Assembly (NCBI GenBank): GCA_009924775.1
Contig: RFQY01000009.1
Span: forward strand, 1-33,962
DNA: 33,962 nucleotides
DNA from: Paracoccaceae bacterium
Lineage (GTDB): Bacteria > Pseudomonadota > Alphaproteobacteria > Rhodobacterales > Rhodobacteraceae
Direction: 5' to 3'
Both the position numbers and the translations under genes were made by a program. A model generated the notes under the pieces. That model saw nothing but the letters and a program-made list of their open reading frames with translations. It did no database searches and had not been told where the DNA came from. Positions 21,309 through 30,442 of this stretch are shown here, piece after piece; position 1 is the stretch's first letter, and the number at the start of each line of letters is the position of its first letter.

Positions 21309-23435
21309 ATGGATCGCGTGGCAGTTCTTGATTGGTCGTCGTCTGGTGTTCCCAAGCTTGGGAAAGATTCCATTTGGCTGGGCGTGGCCCAAAACGGGCA
21401 GGTGCAGGCCGAAAACCATGCCACGCGTGCCGCCGCCTATGACGCGCTACACCGCTTGGTGGCCGATACGCTGGCGGCGGGGGAAACCCTGCTTTTGGGG
21501 GTCGATTTCTCGCTGGGCTATCCGCAGGGGTTTGGCCGGGCATTGATGGGCGATGATCGCCCGCTGGCGCTGTGGGGCTGGATGGCGGCGCAGATCACCG
21601 ACAGCCCCAACAATGCCCATAATCTGCGCATGGTGGCGGCGCAGGCCAATGCCGCCTTTGCCGGGGATGGCCCGTTTTGGGGCAATGGCGCCAAGGCCGA
21701 CATACCCGGCCTGCCCCGTAAAAAACCCCAGCTTATCGCGGGATTGGCTGAATTTCGTGCCACTGAAATTGCGGCGCAAAAGGCTGGGCTGCGGCCCAAA
21801 TCTTGTTGGCAACTGGCGGGTGCCGGGACGGTTGGGGCGCAGGCGATGGTGGGGCTACACTGGCTGGAAAAGCTGCGCCATGCCTTTGCAGGGCAGGTGG
21901 CGGTTTGGCCGTTTGAACAAGCCACCGCCCCCATCGTGATTGTCGAGGTATACCCGGCCCTGTTGGACCAAGATGTTGCGGCGGCCTTGGCTCACAACCC
22001 CAGCTTGGTGCGCGATGCGCTGCAGGTGCAGATGTTGGCGCAGGCGCTGCAGGGGCTGGCAAAGGCCGGGCAGTTGGCGCCACTTTTTGCCCAGCCCCAC
22101 CCTATGGCACCGGTAGAGGGCTGGATTTTTGGCCTGGGCCATCACATTGCCCTGCGCGCGGCCCTGCCAGCTGGGGTTTTGCCCCCCCGCCTGCGCGACG
22201 ATTGTTTTGCCATGCCGCAAGGGGTGAATTGGGTGCCAGTCGATCAGGCGCTGGCGCGGTTGCGTGGGGCGCTGCACCCGGTGACGGGCACCGAAACCTG
22301 CCCCATAGCCCGCGCCCATGGCCGGGTTTTGGCCCAAGACTGTTTTGCCCGCCGGCCAAATCCGCCGATGCCCAATGCGGCCGTAGATGGCTATGGGTTT
22401 GCCCATGCAGCCACCGGCGCTGGGCCACAGCGTTTGCCTTTGGTTGCGGGGCGTGCGGCGGCGGGCCAGCCCTATCCGGGGGTGGTGCCCCTGGGCGCGG
22501 CGGTGCGCATTTTAACCGGGGCGATTTTGCCTGCCGGTGTGGATACCGTGGTGCTAGAGGAAGACACCGCGCTGGATGGCGCGGCTGTGGTCTTTGATGG
22601 GCCGGTCAAGCCCGGCGCCAACACCCGCAAAGCGGGCGAAGACGTGCCCGCGGCTGCGCCCGTCTTGCCCATGGGCGCCCGGCTGCGCGCGCCAGATCTG
22701 GCCCTGCTATCTGCCGTGGGCATTGCCCAAGTGCCGGTGTACCGCCGCTTGCGTGTGGGGGTTTTATCGACCGGCGACGAAATTATCAGCAGCCCCAATC
22801 AACCTGCCTTGCCGCATCAGATCTACGATGCCAATCGGCCCATGCTGCTGGCTTTGGCGGAAAGCTGGGGCTATCAGCCGGTGGATCTGGGCCATGCGCC
22901 CGACCAACCCCAGGTTATTGCCCAGCGCCTAAACCAAGGGGCCGCAGAGGCGGATGTTATTTTCACCTCGGGTGGGGCCTCGGCGGGCGACGAAGACCAT
23001 GTTTCGGCGTTGCTGCGCGCCAGTGGCACGTTGTCTAGCTGGCGTATCGCGCTGAAACCGGGGCGGCCCTTGGTTTTGGCAATGTGGCAGGGTGTGCCGG
23101 TGATGGGCTTGCCGGGCAATCCGGTGGCGGCATTGGTTTGCGCGCTCATCTTCGGGCGCCCGGCATTGTCGCTTTTGGCTGGTGCGGGCTGGACCCAGCC
23201 GCAGGGGTTTTGGGTGCCAGCGGCCTTTCATAAGGCCAAAAAACCCGGGCGGCGCGAATATTTGCGCGCGCGCCTGAACGCAGATGGCGCGGCAGAGGTG
23301 TTTCAATCCGAAGGGTCAGGGCGCATCAGCGGGCTAAGCTGGGCTGACGGGCTGGTAGAATTGCCCGACGCAGCAATCGATATTGGCCCCGGGACAATGG
23401 TGCGGTTTATGCCCTATGCGGGGTTTGGCATTTAG
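21309..23435 (+). CDS. moeA: Fusion: DUF429-like domain plus MoeA molybdopterin molybdotransferase
   Basis: This 708-residue protein joins two parts. Residues 1-290 (MDRVAVLDWSSS..., LLGVDFSLGYPQGFG, VIVEVYPALL) look like a DUF429-type RNase H-fold domain, with the opening Asp and the EVYP motif seen in that family. From about residue 302 it is a full-length MoeA: PPMPNAAVDGYGF, ILTGAILPAGVDTVVLEEDT, LSTGDEI, YDANRPML, FTSGGASAGDEDH and MGLPGNPVAALV. MoeA inserts molybdate into adenylated molybdopterin. The N-terminal half has no known role in this pathway. No ribosome site supports a separate internal start. It converges with the TusA-like gene, three bases apart. Confidence 0.88.
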   Translation: MDRVAVLDWSSSGVPKLGKDSIWLGVAQNGQVQAENHATRAAAYDALHRLVADTLAAGETLLLGVDFSLGYPQGFGRALMGDDRPLALWGWMAAQITDSPNNAHNLRMVAAQANAAFAGDGPFWGNGAKADIPGLPRKKPQLIAGLAEFRATEIAAQKAGLRPKSCWQLAGAGTVGAQAMVGLHWLEKLRHAFAGQVAVWPFEQATAPIVIVEVYPALLDQDVAAALAHNPSLVRDALQVQMLAQALQGLAKAGQLAPLFAQPHPMAPVEGWIFGLGHHIALRAALPAGVLPPRLRDDCFAMPQGVNWVPVDQALARLRGALHPVTGTETCPIARAHGRVLAQDCFARRPNPPMPNAAVDGYGFAHAATGAGPQRLPLVAGRAAAGQPYPGVVPLGAAVRILTGAILPAGVDTVVLEEDTALDGAAVVFDGPVKPGANTRKAGEDVPAAAPVLPMGARLRAPDLALLSAVGIAQVPVYRRLRVGVLSTGDEIISSPNQPALPHQIYDANRPMLLALAESWGYQPVDLGHAPDQPQVIAQRLNQGAAEADVIFTSGGASAGDEDHVSALLRASGTLSSWRIALKPGRPLVLAMWQGVPVMGLPGNPVAALVCALIFGRPALSLLAGAGWTQPQGFWVPAAFHKAKKPGRREYLRARLNADGAAEVFQSEGSGRISGLSWADGLVELPDAAIDIGPGTMVRFMPYAGFGI

Positions 23436-23438
23436 CGC

Positions 23439-23666
23439 CTATTTATGGCGGATCAGGTAGATCTGGGTGTCGCCCTCTTCGCTGGCTTGCACCAATTCAT
23501 GCCCGGATTCGGCACAAAAATGCGGCACGTCGATAATGGCGGCCGGGTCGGTTGCCAGCATGCGCAGCACTTGGCCCGGCTGCATGGCTTGCAGCCGCTT
23601 GCGTGCCTTCAGCACGGGTAGTGGGCACAACAGCCCCGATGCGTCTAATTCGTTATCCCAAGTCAT
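23439..23666 (-). CDS. TusA-like sulfur carrier protein
   Basis: This 75-residue protein has the sulfurtransferase signature DASGLLCPLPVLKARK, with active Cys14 in the CPxP motif, and the usual length. TusA-family proteins carry persulfide sulfur from a cysteine desulfurase to acceptors; beside fdhD and moeA it could supply sulfur for the cofactor. The frame is open to 23759, but the start MTWDNELDASG gives the family's normal N-terminus. The extra upstream residues include a sequence (DRFFLLNNQAID) that looks unlike the family. No strong ribosome site marks either start. Confidence 0.82.
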   Translation of the reverse strand: MTWDNELDASGLLCPLPVLKARKRLQAMQPGQVLRMLATDPAAIIDVPHFCAESGHELVQASEEGDTQIYLIRHK

Positions 23667-23812
23667 GGCCAACAGATAGGGCGCAGGCGGGGTGCTGTCT
23701 ATGGCTTGGTTGTTTAATAGAAAAAATCTATCGATCAACGATATCTCGATATTGACCATGAATGAAAGATCGCCGCAAAAGCAGGCGAAACCGGCAAATT
23801 TGGCAGGCGATC
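23667..23812. promoter_or_regulatory. Divergent region between the TusA-like gene and the NAD-FDH genes
   Basis: This AT-richer 146-bp gap should hold the promoter of the cytoplasmic FDH operon. Both flanking genes have alternative upstream starts (23759 minus, 23762 plus) that would nearly close it. I see an AT-rich stretch at 23705-23755 but no clear promoter boxes. Confidence 0.4.
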
Positions 23813-25501
23813 ATGGCACTTGATAAAGAAAACGGCATCTGGACATCGGGGCGCAGCGGCAAGCGTGGGCGCGCCCATACAAAGGGCCGGCAGGCCAGCG
23901 ATGCGGCCTTGGCCGATGTGCAGGCGCTGTTGGGCACCCGCCCGCGCCAGCGCGATCTTTTGATAGAGTTTTTGCACCTGATCCAAGATGCCTATGGCCA
24001 CCTGTCGGCCCCACATCTGCGGGCCTTGGCCGAAGAAATGCGCCTTTCAATGGCCGAAGTGTGGGAAGTGGCCACGTTTTACGCCCATTTTGACCCGCTG
24101 CGCGAGGATGACACCCCACCGCCCGCGCTGACGATCCGGGTGTGCAATTCGCTGTCATGCGAATTGGCCGGGGCCGATGCGCTGGCCGCTGCCCTAGAGG
24201 CGGGCCATGACCCTGCGCAGATTCGCGTGTTGCGTGCGCCCTGCATGGGGCGTTGCGATACTGCGCCCGTGGCCGAAGTGGGCCACCGCCATGTTGATCA
24301 TGCCACCCCAGATGCCATTGCGCAGGTGGTGGCAGAGGGGCATTTTCACCCCGTTATCCCGCCCTACGAAGATCTGCAGGCCTATCGCAGCGCCGGTGGC
24401 TATGCCAGTTTGGCCCAATTGCGCGCCTCGGGCGATTGGCAGCAGGTGCAAGAGACACTGTTGCAGGCCGGCTTGCGTGGGTTGGGCGGTGCTGGGTTCC
24501 CATCGGGCAAGAAATGGGGCTTTGTGCGCGCCAACCCCGGCCCGCGCTATTTGGCCGTTAATGGCGACGAGGGCGAGCCGGGCACCTTCAAAGATCGCTA
24601 CTACCTAGAGCGGACGCCGCATCTGATGCTAGAGGGCATGTTGATTGCCGCTTGGGCGGTCGAGGCGGAAAAATGCTTTATCTACATGCGCGATGAATAC
24701 CCCGCCGTGCTGCAGATCTTGCGCCAAGAAATTGCCGCGTTGGAAGCGGCCGAAATTATTACCCCCGGCTATATCGATCTGCGCCGCGGCGCGGGCGCCT
24801 ATATCTGTGGCGAAGAAAGCGCAATGATCGAATCGATCGAAGGTAAGCGCGGCGTGCCCCGCCTGCGGCCGCCCTTTGTGGCGCAGGTTGGCATTTTTAA
24901 CCGCCCCACCTTGGTGCACAATGTGGAAACCCTGCACTGGGTGGCCCGCATCTGCCGCGAAGGCGCAGCGATTACCGATGTGCATCTGAATGGCCGCAAG
25001 GGGCTGCGCAGTTATTCGGTTTCGGGGCGCGTGGCCCAGCCCGGCGTATATTTGCTGCCTGCGGGCAGCACGATTACCGATATTATCGCGGCCGCCGGTG
25101 GCATGGCACAGGGCCATGTGTTCAAGGCCTATCAGCCGGGTGGCCCGTCGTCGGGCTTGTTGCCGGCCAGCCTGAATGATGTGCCGCTGGATTTTGACAC
25201 GCTGCAGGCCCATGGCACCTTTATCGGCTCGGCTGCGGTGGTGGTTTTGTCGGATGCTGACAGCGCCCGCGATGCCGCGCTTAACATGTTGCGGTTTTTC
25301 GAGGCGGAAAGCTGCGGCCAATGCACGCCCTGCCGCGTGGGCTGTGAAAAAGCGGTCAAGCTGATGTCGGCCCCGAAATGGGACCGCGATTTGCTAAGCG
25401 ATCTGTGCACAGTGATGGCCGATGCCTCGATCTGTGGTTTGGGGCAGGCAGCGCCCAACCCAATTAAGCTGACCATGCAACATTTTGGCGACGAGGTCTG
25501 A
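23813..25501 (+). CDS. fdsB: NAD+-dependent formate dehydrogenase beta chain (FdsG-FdsB fusion)
   Basis: This 562-residue diaphorase subunit joins a NuoE/FdsG-type domain to a NuoF/FdsB-type domain. The first has a [2Fe-2S] site with Cys111, Cys116, Cys144 and Cys148. The second carries the FMN/NAD-binding GLGGAGFPSGKKW and GDEGEPGTFKDRY, then GAGAYICGEESAMIESIEGKRG and the [4Fe-4S] motif ESCGQCTPCRVGC with a later Cys in ICGLGQ. The same fusion is known in Methylobacterium FDH1. It takes electrons from FdsA to NAD+. ATG 23813 (AGGCG upstream) is preferred; a start at 23762 adds 17 basic residues. FdsA follows one base after the stop. Confidence 0.92.
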   Translation: MALDKENGIWTSGRSGKRGRAHTKGRQASDAALADVQALLGTRPRQRDLLIEFLHLIQDAYGHLSAPHLRALAEEMRLSMAEVWEVATFYAHFDPLREDDTPPPALTIRVCNSLSCELAGADALAAALEAGHDPAQIRVLRAPCMGRCDTAPVAEVGHRHVDHATPDAIAQVVAEGHFHPVIPPYEDLQAYRSAGGYASLAQLRASGDWQQVQETLLQAGLRGLGGAGFPSGKKWGFVRANPGPRYLAVNGDEGEPGTFKDRYYLERTPHLMLEGMLIAAWAVEAEKCFIYMRDEYPAVLQILRQEIAALEAAEIITPGYIDLRRGAGAYICGEESAMIESIEGKRGVPRLRPPFVAQVGIFNRPTLVHNVETLHWVARICREGAAITDVHLNGRKGLRSYSVSGRVAQPGVYLLPAGSTITDIIAAAGGMAQGHVFKAYQPGGPSSGLLPASLNDVPLDFDTLQAHGTFIGSAAVVVLSDADSARDAALNMLRFFEAESCGQCTPCRVGCEKAVKLMSAPKWDRDLLSDLCTVMADASICGLGQAAPNPIKLTMQHFGDEV

Positions 25502-25502
25502 T

Positions 25503-28274
25503 ATGGCGGACGGTAACAATATCTCGCAAATTTCTTTTGTGATGGACGGCCAAGATGTGACCGCCTTTGAGGGTGAAACCATTTGGGATGTCGCAAAGCG
25601 CCACGGCAAAGATATTCCGCATCTGTGCCACAAAGACCAAACCGGCTATCGGCCTGATGGAAACTGCCGCGCCTGCGTGGTGGAAATCGACGGCGAGCGC
25701 ACGCTGGCCGCCTCGTGCTGCCGCGCGCCCAGCGCCGGGCTAACGGTGCACACAGACAGCGCGCGCGCGCAAAAATCGCGGGCGCTGGTGATGGAATTGC
25801 TGCTGGCCGACCAGCCCGAGCGCGCGGCCGCCCATGATGCCAGCGCGCATTTTTGGGACATGGCGCAGGCCAATGGTGTCAGCGAAAGCCGCTTTCCCAC
25901 CCTCGAGGCTGAACGCATTCCCCTGCTAGACGACAGCCATGTGGCGATGCGGGTGAATTTGGATGCCTGCATTCAATGTGGGCTGTGCGTGCGCGCCTGC
26001 CGCGAGGTGCAGGTTAACGATGTGATCGGCATGGCCGGGCGCGGCCATGATGCCTATCCCACCTTCGATTTTGCCGATCCGATGGGCGCCTCTAGCTGCG
26101 TGGCCTGTGGTGAATGCGTGCAGGCCTGCCCCACCGGCGCGTTGATGCCTGCCACGGTGCTGGATGAGGACCAGAAAGGCGATAGCGCCGATTTCGATGC
26201 CGAGGTGAAATCGGTCTGCCCGTTTTGCGGGGTGGGCTGCCAAGTGTCGCTAAAGCTGAAAGAGGGCAAAATAAAATATGTCGAGGGCATCAATGGCCCG
26301 GCAAACGAGGGGCGGCTGTGTGTCAAAGGGCGGTTTGGCTATGACTATATCCACCACCCCCACCGCCTGACCAAGCCGCTAATTCGCCGCGCGGGCGTGC
26401 CAAAAGGGTTAAACGTAGACCCGGGCAACCCCTTTACCCATTTCCGCGAGGCCAGCTGGGACGAGGCGCTGGATTTCGCCGCCAAAGGGCTGGCGGATTT
26501 GCGCAGCCAGCATGGTGGGCCTGCGGTTGCGGGGTTTGGCAGTGCCAAATGCACCAACGAAGAGGCGTATTTGTTCCAAAAGCTGATCCGCCAAGGTTTT
26601 GGCCATAACAACGTCGATCATTGCACGCGGCTGTGCCATGCCTCGTCGGTGGCAGCGTTGATGGAGAACGTAGGCTCGGGCGCGGTGACGGCCACGTTCA
26701 ACCAGATTGAACATGCCGATGTGGCCATCGTGATTGGGGCCAACCCCACAGAAAACCACCCCGTTGCAGCCACCTATTTCAAGCAATTTGCAAAGCGTGG
26801 CGGCAAGCTGATTATCATGGATCCGCGCGGCACGGCGATGAAACGCCATGCCAAACATATGTTGCAATTCCGCCCCGGCGCGGATGTGGCGCTGTTGAAT
26901 GCGATTATGGCGGTGATCGTCGAAGAGGGCCTGTATGACCAAGCCTATATCGAACGTTACACCGAAAACTGGGAGGCAGAAAAACAGCATCTGGCAGGGT
27001 TTGCCCCCGAAAAGATGGAAGAGCTGACAGGCATTTCCGCCGCAGATATCCGCGCTGTGGCGCGCGATTTTGCCACCGCAAAGGCGGGGATGATCTTTTG
27101 GGGTATGGGCGTGTCGCAGCATATCCATGGCACCGATAACGCGCGCTGCCTGATCTCGCTGGCGTTGATGACGGGCAACGTGGGCAAGCCGGGCAGTGGG
27201 CTGCACCCGCTGCGCGGGCAAAACAACGTGCAGGGTGCCTCGGATGCCGGGCTGATCCCGATGTTCTTGCCCGATTATCAAAGCGTCACAGATGACGGCG
27301 TGCGCAGCGTGTTTTCTGAAATTTGGGCTTCGGGTGATTTCAGCAATGAAAAGGGCCTGACGGTCACTGAAATCTTGGATGCGGTGCATCATGGGCAGAT
27401 CAAGGGGATGTATATCTTGGGTGAAAACCCGGCCATGTCAGACCCAGATGTTACCCATGCCCGCCAAGCGCTGGCCAGCCTGCAGCATTTGGTGGTGCAA
27501 GATATCTTCCTGACCGAAACCGCCAACTATGCCGATGTTATTTTGCCCGCGGCGGCATTTTACGAAAAGAACGGCACTGTGACCAATACCAACCGGCAGG
27601 TGCAAATGGGCCGTGCGGCGGCGCAACCCCCGGGCGAGGCCCGCGAGGATTGGGCCATTACCGTGGCCTTGGCACAGCGCTTGGGGCTGAATTGGGCCTA
27701 TAGCCACCCCAGCGACGTGTTTGCCGAAATGAAGCAGGGCATGAAATCGCTGAACAATATCAGCTGGGCGCGGTTGATGGAGGAAAGCGCGGTGACATAC
27801 CCCAGCCTTTCACCCACCGATCCGGGCCAAGCGATTGTATTTGGCGATGGCTTCCCCCGCGCGGATGGGCGCGCCCGGTTTGCCCCGGCGCAGGTGATCG
27901 CCCCAGACGAGCAGCCCGACAGCGACTATCCAATGGTGTTGACCACGGGCCGCCAGTTAGAACATTGGCATACCGGCTCGATGACCCGGCGTTCGGTGGT
28001 GCTGGACGCGGTAGAGCCGCAGGCCAATTGCTCGTTGCACCCTGCGACCTTGCGCAAACTGGGTGTTGCACCCGGTGGTATGGTGCGGCTGGAAACGCGC
28101 CGGGGTGCGGTGGTGGTGATGGCCCGCGAAGACCGTGCCGTGGCCCCTGATATGGTGTTCTTGCCCTTTGCCTATGTCGAGGCGGCGGCGAATATCCTAA
28201 CCAACCCGGCGCTGGACCCTTACGGTAAAATCCCGGAATTCAAATACGCCGCCGTGCGCGTCACTGCGGCGTAA
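25503..28274 (+). CDS. fdsA: NAD+-dependent formate dehydrogenase catalytic subunit alpha
   Basis: This 923-residue cytoplasmic molybdo/tungsto-enzyme has no signal peptide. The N-terminus is a NuoG-like [2Fe-2S] domain (CHKDQTGYRPDGNCRACVVE with CC downstream), followed by clusters in CIQCGLCVRACREV and CVACGECVQACPTG, then CPFCGVGCQVSL. The catalytic residues are Cys378-His379 in TRLCHASSVAAL; this numbering equals that reported for Cupriavidus FdsA. MGD-binding blocks include GANPTENHPV and TTGRQLEHWHTGSMTRRS. The ATG at 25503 has GAGG six bases upstream. No fdsD-like gene follows; the next feature is a hairpin region and a convergent kinase. FdhD encoded upstream would replace fdsC. Confidence 0.95.
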   Translation: MADGNNISQISFVMDGQDVTAFEGETIWDVAKRHGKDIPHLCHKDQTGYRPDGNCRACVVEIDGERTLAASCCRAPSAGLTVHTDSARAQKSRALVMELLLADQPERAAAHDASAHFWDMAQANGVSESRFPTLEAERIPLLDDSHVAMRVNLDACIQCGLCVRACREVQVNDVIGMAGRGHDAYPTFDFADPMGASSCVACGECVQACPTGALMPATVLDEDQKGDSADFDAEVKSVCPFCGVGCQVSLKLKEGKIKYVEGINGPANEGRLCVKGRFGYDYIHHPHRLTKPLIRRAGVPKGLNVDPGNPFTHFREASWDEALDFAAKGLADLRSQHGGPAVAGFGSAKCTNEEAYLFQKLIRQGFGHNNVDHCTRLCHASSVAALMENVGSGAVTATFNQIEHADVAIVIGANPTENHPVAATYFKQFAKRGGKLIIMDPRGTAMKRHAKHMLQFRPGADVALLNAIMAVIVEEGLYDQAYIERYTENWEAEKQHLAGFAPEKMEELTGISAADIRAVARDFATAKAGMIFWGMGVSQHIHGTDNARCLISLALMTGNVGKPGSGLHPLRGQNNVQGASDAGLIPMFLPDYQSVTDDGVRSVFSEIWASGDFSNEKGLTVTEILDAVHHGQIKGMYILGENPAMSDPDVTHARQALASLQHLVVQDIFLTETANYADVILPAAAFYEKNGTVTNTNRQVQMGRAAAQPPGEAREDWAITVALAQRLGLNWAYSHPSDVFAEMKQGMKSLNNISWARLMEESAVTYPSLSPTDPGQAIVFGDGFPRADGRARFAPAQVIAPDEQPDSDYPMVLTTGRQLEHWHTGSMTRRSVVLDAVEPQANCSLHPATLRKLGVAPGGMVRLETRRGAVVVMAREDRAVAPDMVFLPFAYVEAAANILTNPALDPYGKIPEFKYAAVRVTAA

Positions 28275-28344
28275 GGGTTGCACCCCTTACCAGCTAATTC
28301 CCCCAGCCCCAGTCCCGGCTATCGCCGAGGCTGTTGGCTGGGGG
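28271..28344. terminator. Hairpin pair between fdsA and the convergent histidine kinase
   Basis: A 7-bp perfect stem GTAAGGG/CCCTTAC (28271-28277 and 28284-28290) begins in the fdsA stop codon. A second stem CCCCCAGCC/GGCTGGGGG (28300-28308 and 28336-28344) closes a 27-base loop that itself contains CGGCTATCGCCG. No long T-run follows on either strand, so termination may be partial or Rho-assisted. Confidence 0.5.
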
Positions 28345-28358
28345 GCAAGGGCCATGGT

Positions 28359-30308
28359 TTACGTGGCCGCTGGCAGCCAAACGGTGAATTCCGCCCCGCC
28401 GTCTGGGGCATTGGCGGCGCTGATAAGCCCCCCCAAACGCTGAATAAGCGTTTGCGAAATAGACAGCCCCAGCCCGGTGCCTTCGGCGGTTTTTGTGGTG
28501 AAAAACGGGTTAAACACCGTGTCCAGATTTTCTGGCGAAATGCCGGGGCCGGTATCGCGTACCACCAAAACCGCGCCGGTTTGCCCATCTTTCGTGTGCG
28601 AGGCTAGGCTTAAAAACAGCTGCCCCTGCCCCTGCATTGCTTGGGCGGCATTGACGATCAGGTTTACCACCACTTGCTGTATTTCGCCCGCATCGCCGCG
28701 CACGGGCGGTGCCGGGGCAAAGCTTGCATGCACCACGATGCTGCCTTTGGCCAAAACATGTTCGACCAACACCAGACAATCGGCCACGATTGGCTGCAGG
28801 TCTAGCACCTCTTCGTAGTTGGAAAATTCGCTTGGGCGGGCAAATTTTAGCAGCTTGCCAACGATCGCCTGAATGCGGGCCACTTGCTTGTCGATCAGCG
28901 ACAGTTCGGTTTCCACGATTTCGGCGTTTGTGCCCAATGCCTCGCGCATAACGTCGATATTGCCTTGAATCACGGCGACCGGGTTGTTGATTTCATGGGC
29001 CACACCGGCGGTGATTTCGCCGATGGCGGCCAATTTCTCGCTCATCACCAGCTGTTTGAAGGTTTGTTCCAGCTTTTCGTTGGCGCGGCGCAATTCGGCG
29101 GTGCGTTCCTCTACCCGGTGGTTAAGCTGGTCGGCATAGCTGCGTAACCTTTGATCGCGGTCTTGCACCTGATCTAGCAGGTTGTCCAAATGCCCGGCCA
29201 CTTGGCCAATTTCATCGGCTTTTCCAAATTGACCATTGCGCGCGGATAAATCGCCCTCGCGCACCTTGCGCATGGTGTTTGTCATGCGTTCCAGAGGGGC
29301 AAAAATACCTTCGGCCATGCGCAGCAAAATGGGCACGGAAACCGCCAAAACCAGCGCAAAGGCCCCCATCATCCAGATCAGCGCGTCACGCTTGGCCAAG
29401 GCAAACGGCGCCTCGAGAAAGCCCACATACAACATGCCAACGCGCTGGCCAAAACTGTCTGTCAGCGGCACATAGCCCGAGATATACCAGTCATTCACCA
29501 CAAACGCGCGGGCCAGCCATGTTTTGCCGGCACCCAGCACCTGCCCCCGCACCGCAGCCGATACGCGCGTGCCCAAGGCGCGCACATCTTCGAACAGGCG
29601 CACATTGGTAGATACCCGCACATCATCCAAAAACAGGGTGGCGGTGCCTTGTCTATCGCCGCCGGTGATGGCGTTCAGGTATACGAGGGTATTGATGGTA
29701 TCGATGAAATCAAGGTTGCGGTTCAACAACACCCCGCCCACCAAAACGCCGCTGTGGCCCGCCAATTTTACCGGGCTTGCGGCGTGAATAACCATGCCCC
29801 GGTCTTCTACGGTGCGTTCTGTTGGAACGGCGGCTTTGGTTTCAATCAGCGCAATGCGGGCGCGTGTGGCTAAGTTTTCGGGAAAAACGGCCAGATCATC
29901 GGCGCTGAAAATATCGATCTGGGTCGAGGGCCTGCCGTTTAGTCCGGCGGCAATGATGGGCCAGCGTGCAGCTTGATCGATGGCATCATGTTCTGGCAGG
30001 AAATACAAAAAATCCAGTTCCAGCACCTTGCGTTTGCGGGCGAAATAGGCGGCCTGCTGCGTGGGTGTGCGCTGTAAAACGGCGGCAAATTCGGCTGAAT
30101 CGGCCACGCCTGCCAGTTCATCGCCGGTTTCCACCATCAGGCGGGCTAGGTATTGCTGGGCGATGCGCAGATCGCTTTCGACATTGGCAATCAAAACCTT
30201 GTCGTAATCTGCTGTCCAGCGGGTCATGCCGATCAACAGCAATAGCGGCATCAGCACGATCAGCGGGGTCAACGCCAAGATCAGCAGGCGTAGACGAACA
30301 GATTTCAT
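28359..30308 (-). CDS. Membrane sensor histidine kinase with periplasmic Cache-like domain
   Basis: This 649-residue kinase has TM1 at residues 7-29, a periplasmic sensor of about 275 residues (probably double Cache, with FLEAPFALAK near its end) and TM2 about 307-328. A HAMP linker follows, then a coiled coil (RVEERTAELRRANEKLEQTF). HisKA has phospho-accepting His438 in GVAHEINNPVAV. The HATPase domain shows NLIVNAAQAM (N box), DTGPGIS and FFTTKTAEGTGLGLS. AGGA lies seven bases before the ATG. The kinase class fits NtrC-type regulators such as the one at 17347-18699, so they are a likely pair, though separated by 10 kb. The ligand is unknown; formate is an obvious guess. Confidence 0.9.
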   Translation of the reverse strand: MKSVRLRLLILALTPLIVLMPLLLLIGMTRWTADYDKVLIANVESDLRIAQQYLARLMVETGDELAGVADSAEFAAVLQRTPTQQAAYFARKRKVLELDFLYFLPEHDAIDQAARWPIIAAGLNGRPSTQIDIFSADDLAVFPENLATRARIALIETKAAVPTERTVEDRGMVIHAASPVKLAGHSGVLVGGVLLNRNLDFIDTINTLVYLNAITGGDRQGTATLFLDDVRVSTNVRLFEDVRALGTRVSAAVRGQVLGAGKTWLARAFVVNDWYISGYVPLTDSFGQRVGMLYVGFLEAPFALAKRDALIWMMGAFALVLAVSVPILLRMAEGIFAPLERMTNTMRKVREGDLSARNGQFGKADEIGQVAGHLDNLLDQVQDRDQRLRSYADQLNHRVEERTAELRRANEKLEQTFKQLVMSEKLAAIGEITAGVAHEINNPVAVIQGNIDVMREALGTNAEIVETELSLIDKQVARIQAIVGKLLKFARPSEFSNYEEVLDLQPIVADCLVLVEHVLAKGSIVVHASFAPAPPVRGDAGEIQQVVVNLIVNAAQAMQGQGQLFLSLASHTKDGQTGAVLVVRDTGPGISPENLDTVFNPFFTTKTAEGTGLGLSISQTLIQRLGGLISAANAPDGGAEFTVWLPAAT

Positions 30309-30442
30309 GCGCGCGTCCTTTCCATGATTGTAGCAGGCTACTGGGCGCGGGGCGCGGCGTCAAAGCCATGATGCAGCGCAATTTTGGCGCGTCCGTGCTG
30401 CGGGGGCTTTTCCGGCGGCACGCGGCACGGTATGGCCCGGAT
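30309..30442. promoter_or_regulatory. Divergent region between kinase and RNA methyltransferase genes
   Basis: This 134-bp gap contains a perfect dyad GTAGC-AG-GCTAC at 30330-30341, about 22 bases upstream of the kinase start, which could be an operator. The rest shows no clear promoter boxes. An in-frame ATG at 30368 could extend the methyltransferase gene by 25 residues. Confidence 0.35.

Noticed and set aside
23667-23759. N-terminal extension of the TusA-like protein (about 31 residues)
   Set aside because: The extension does not resemble the family and has no ribosome site; the 75-residue form matches the usual length.
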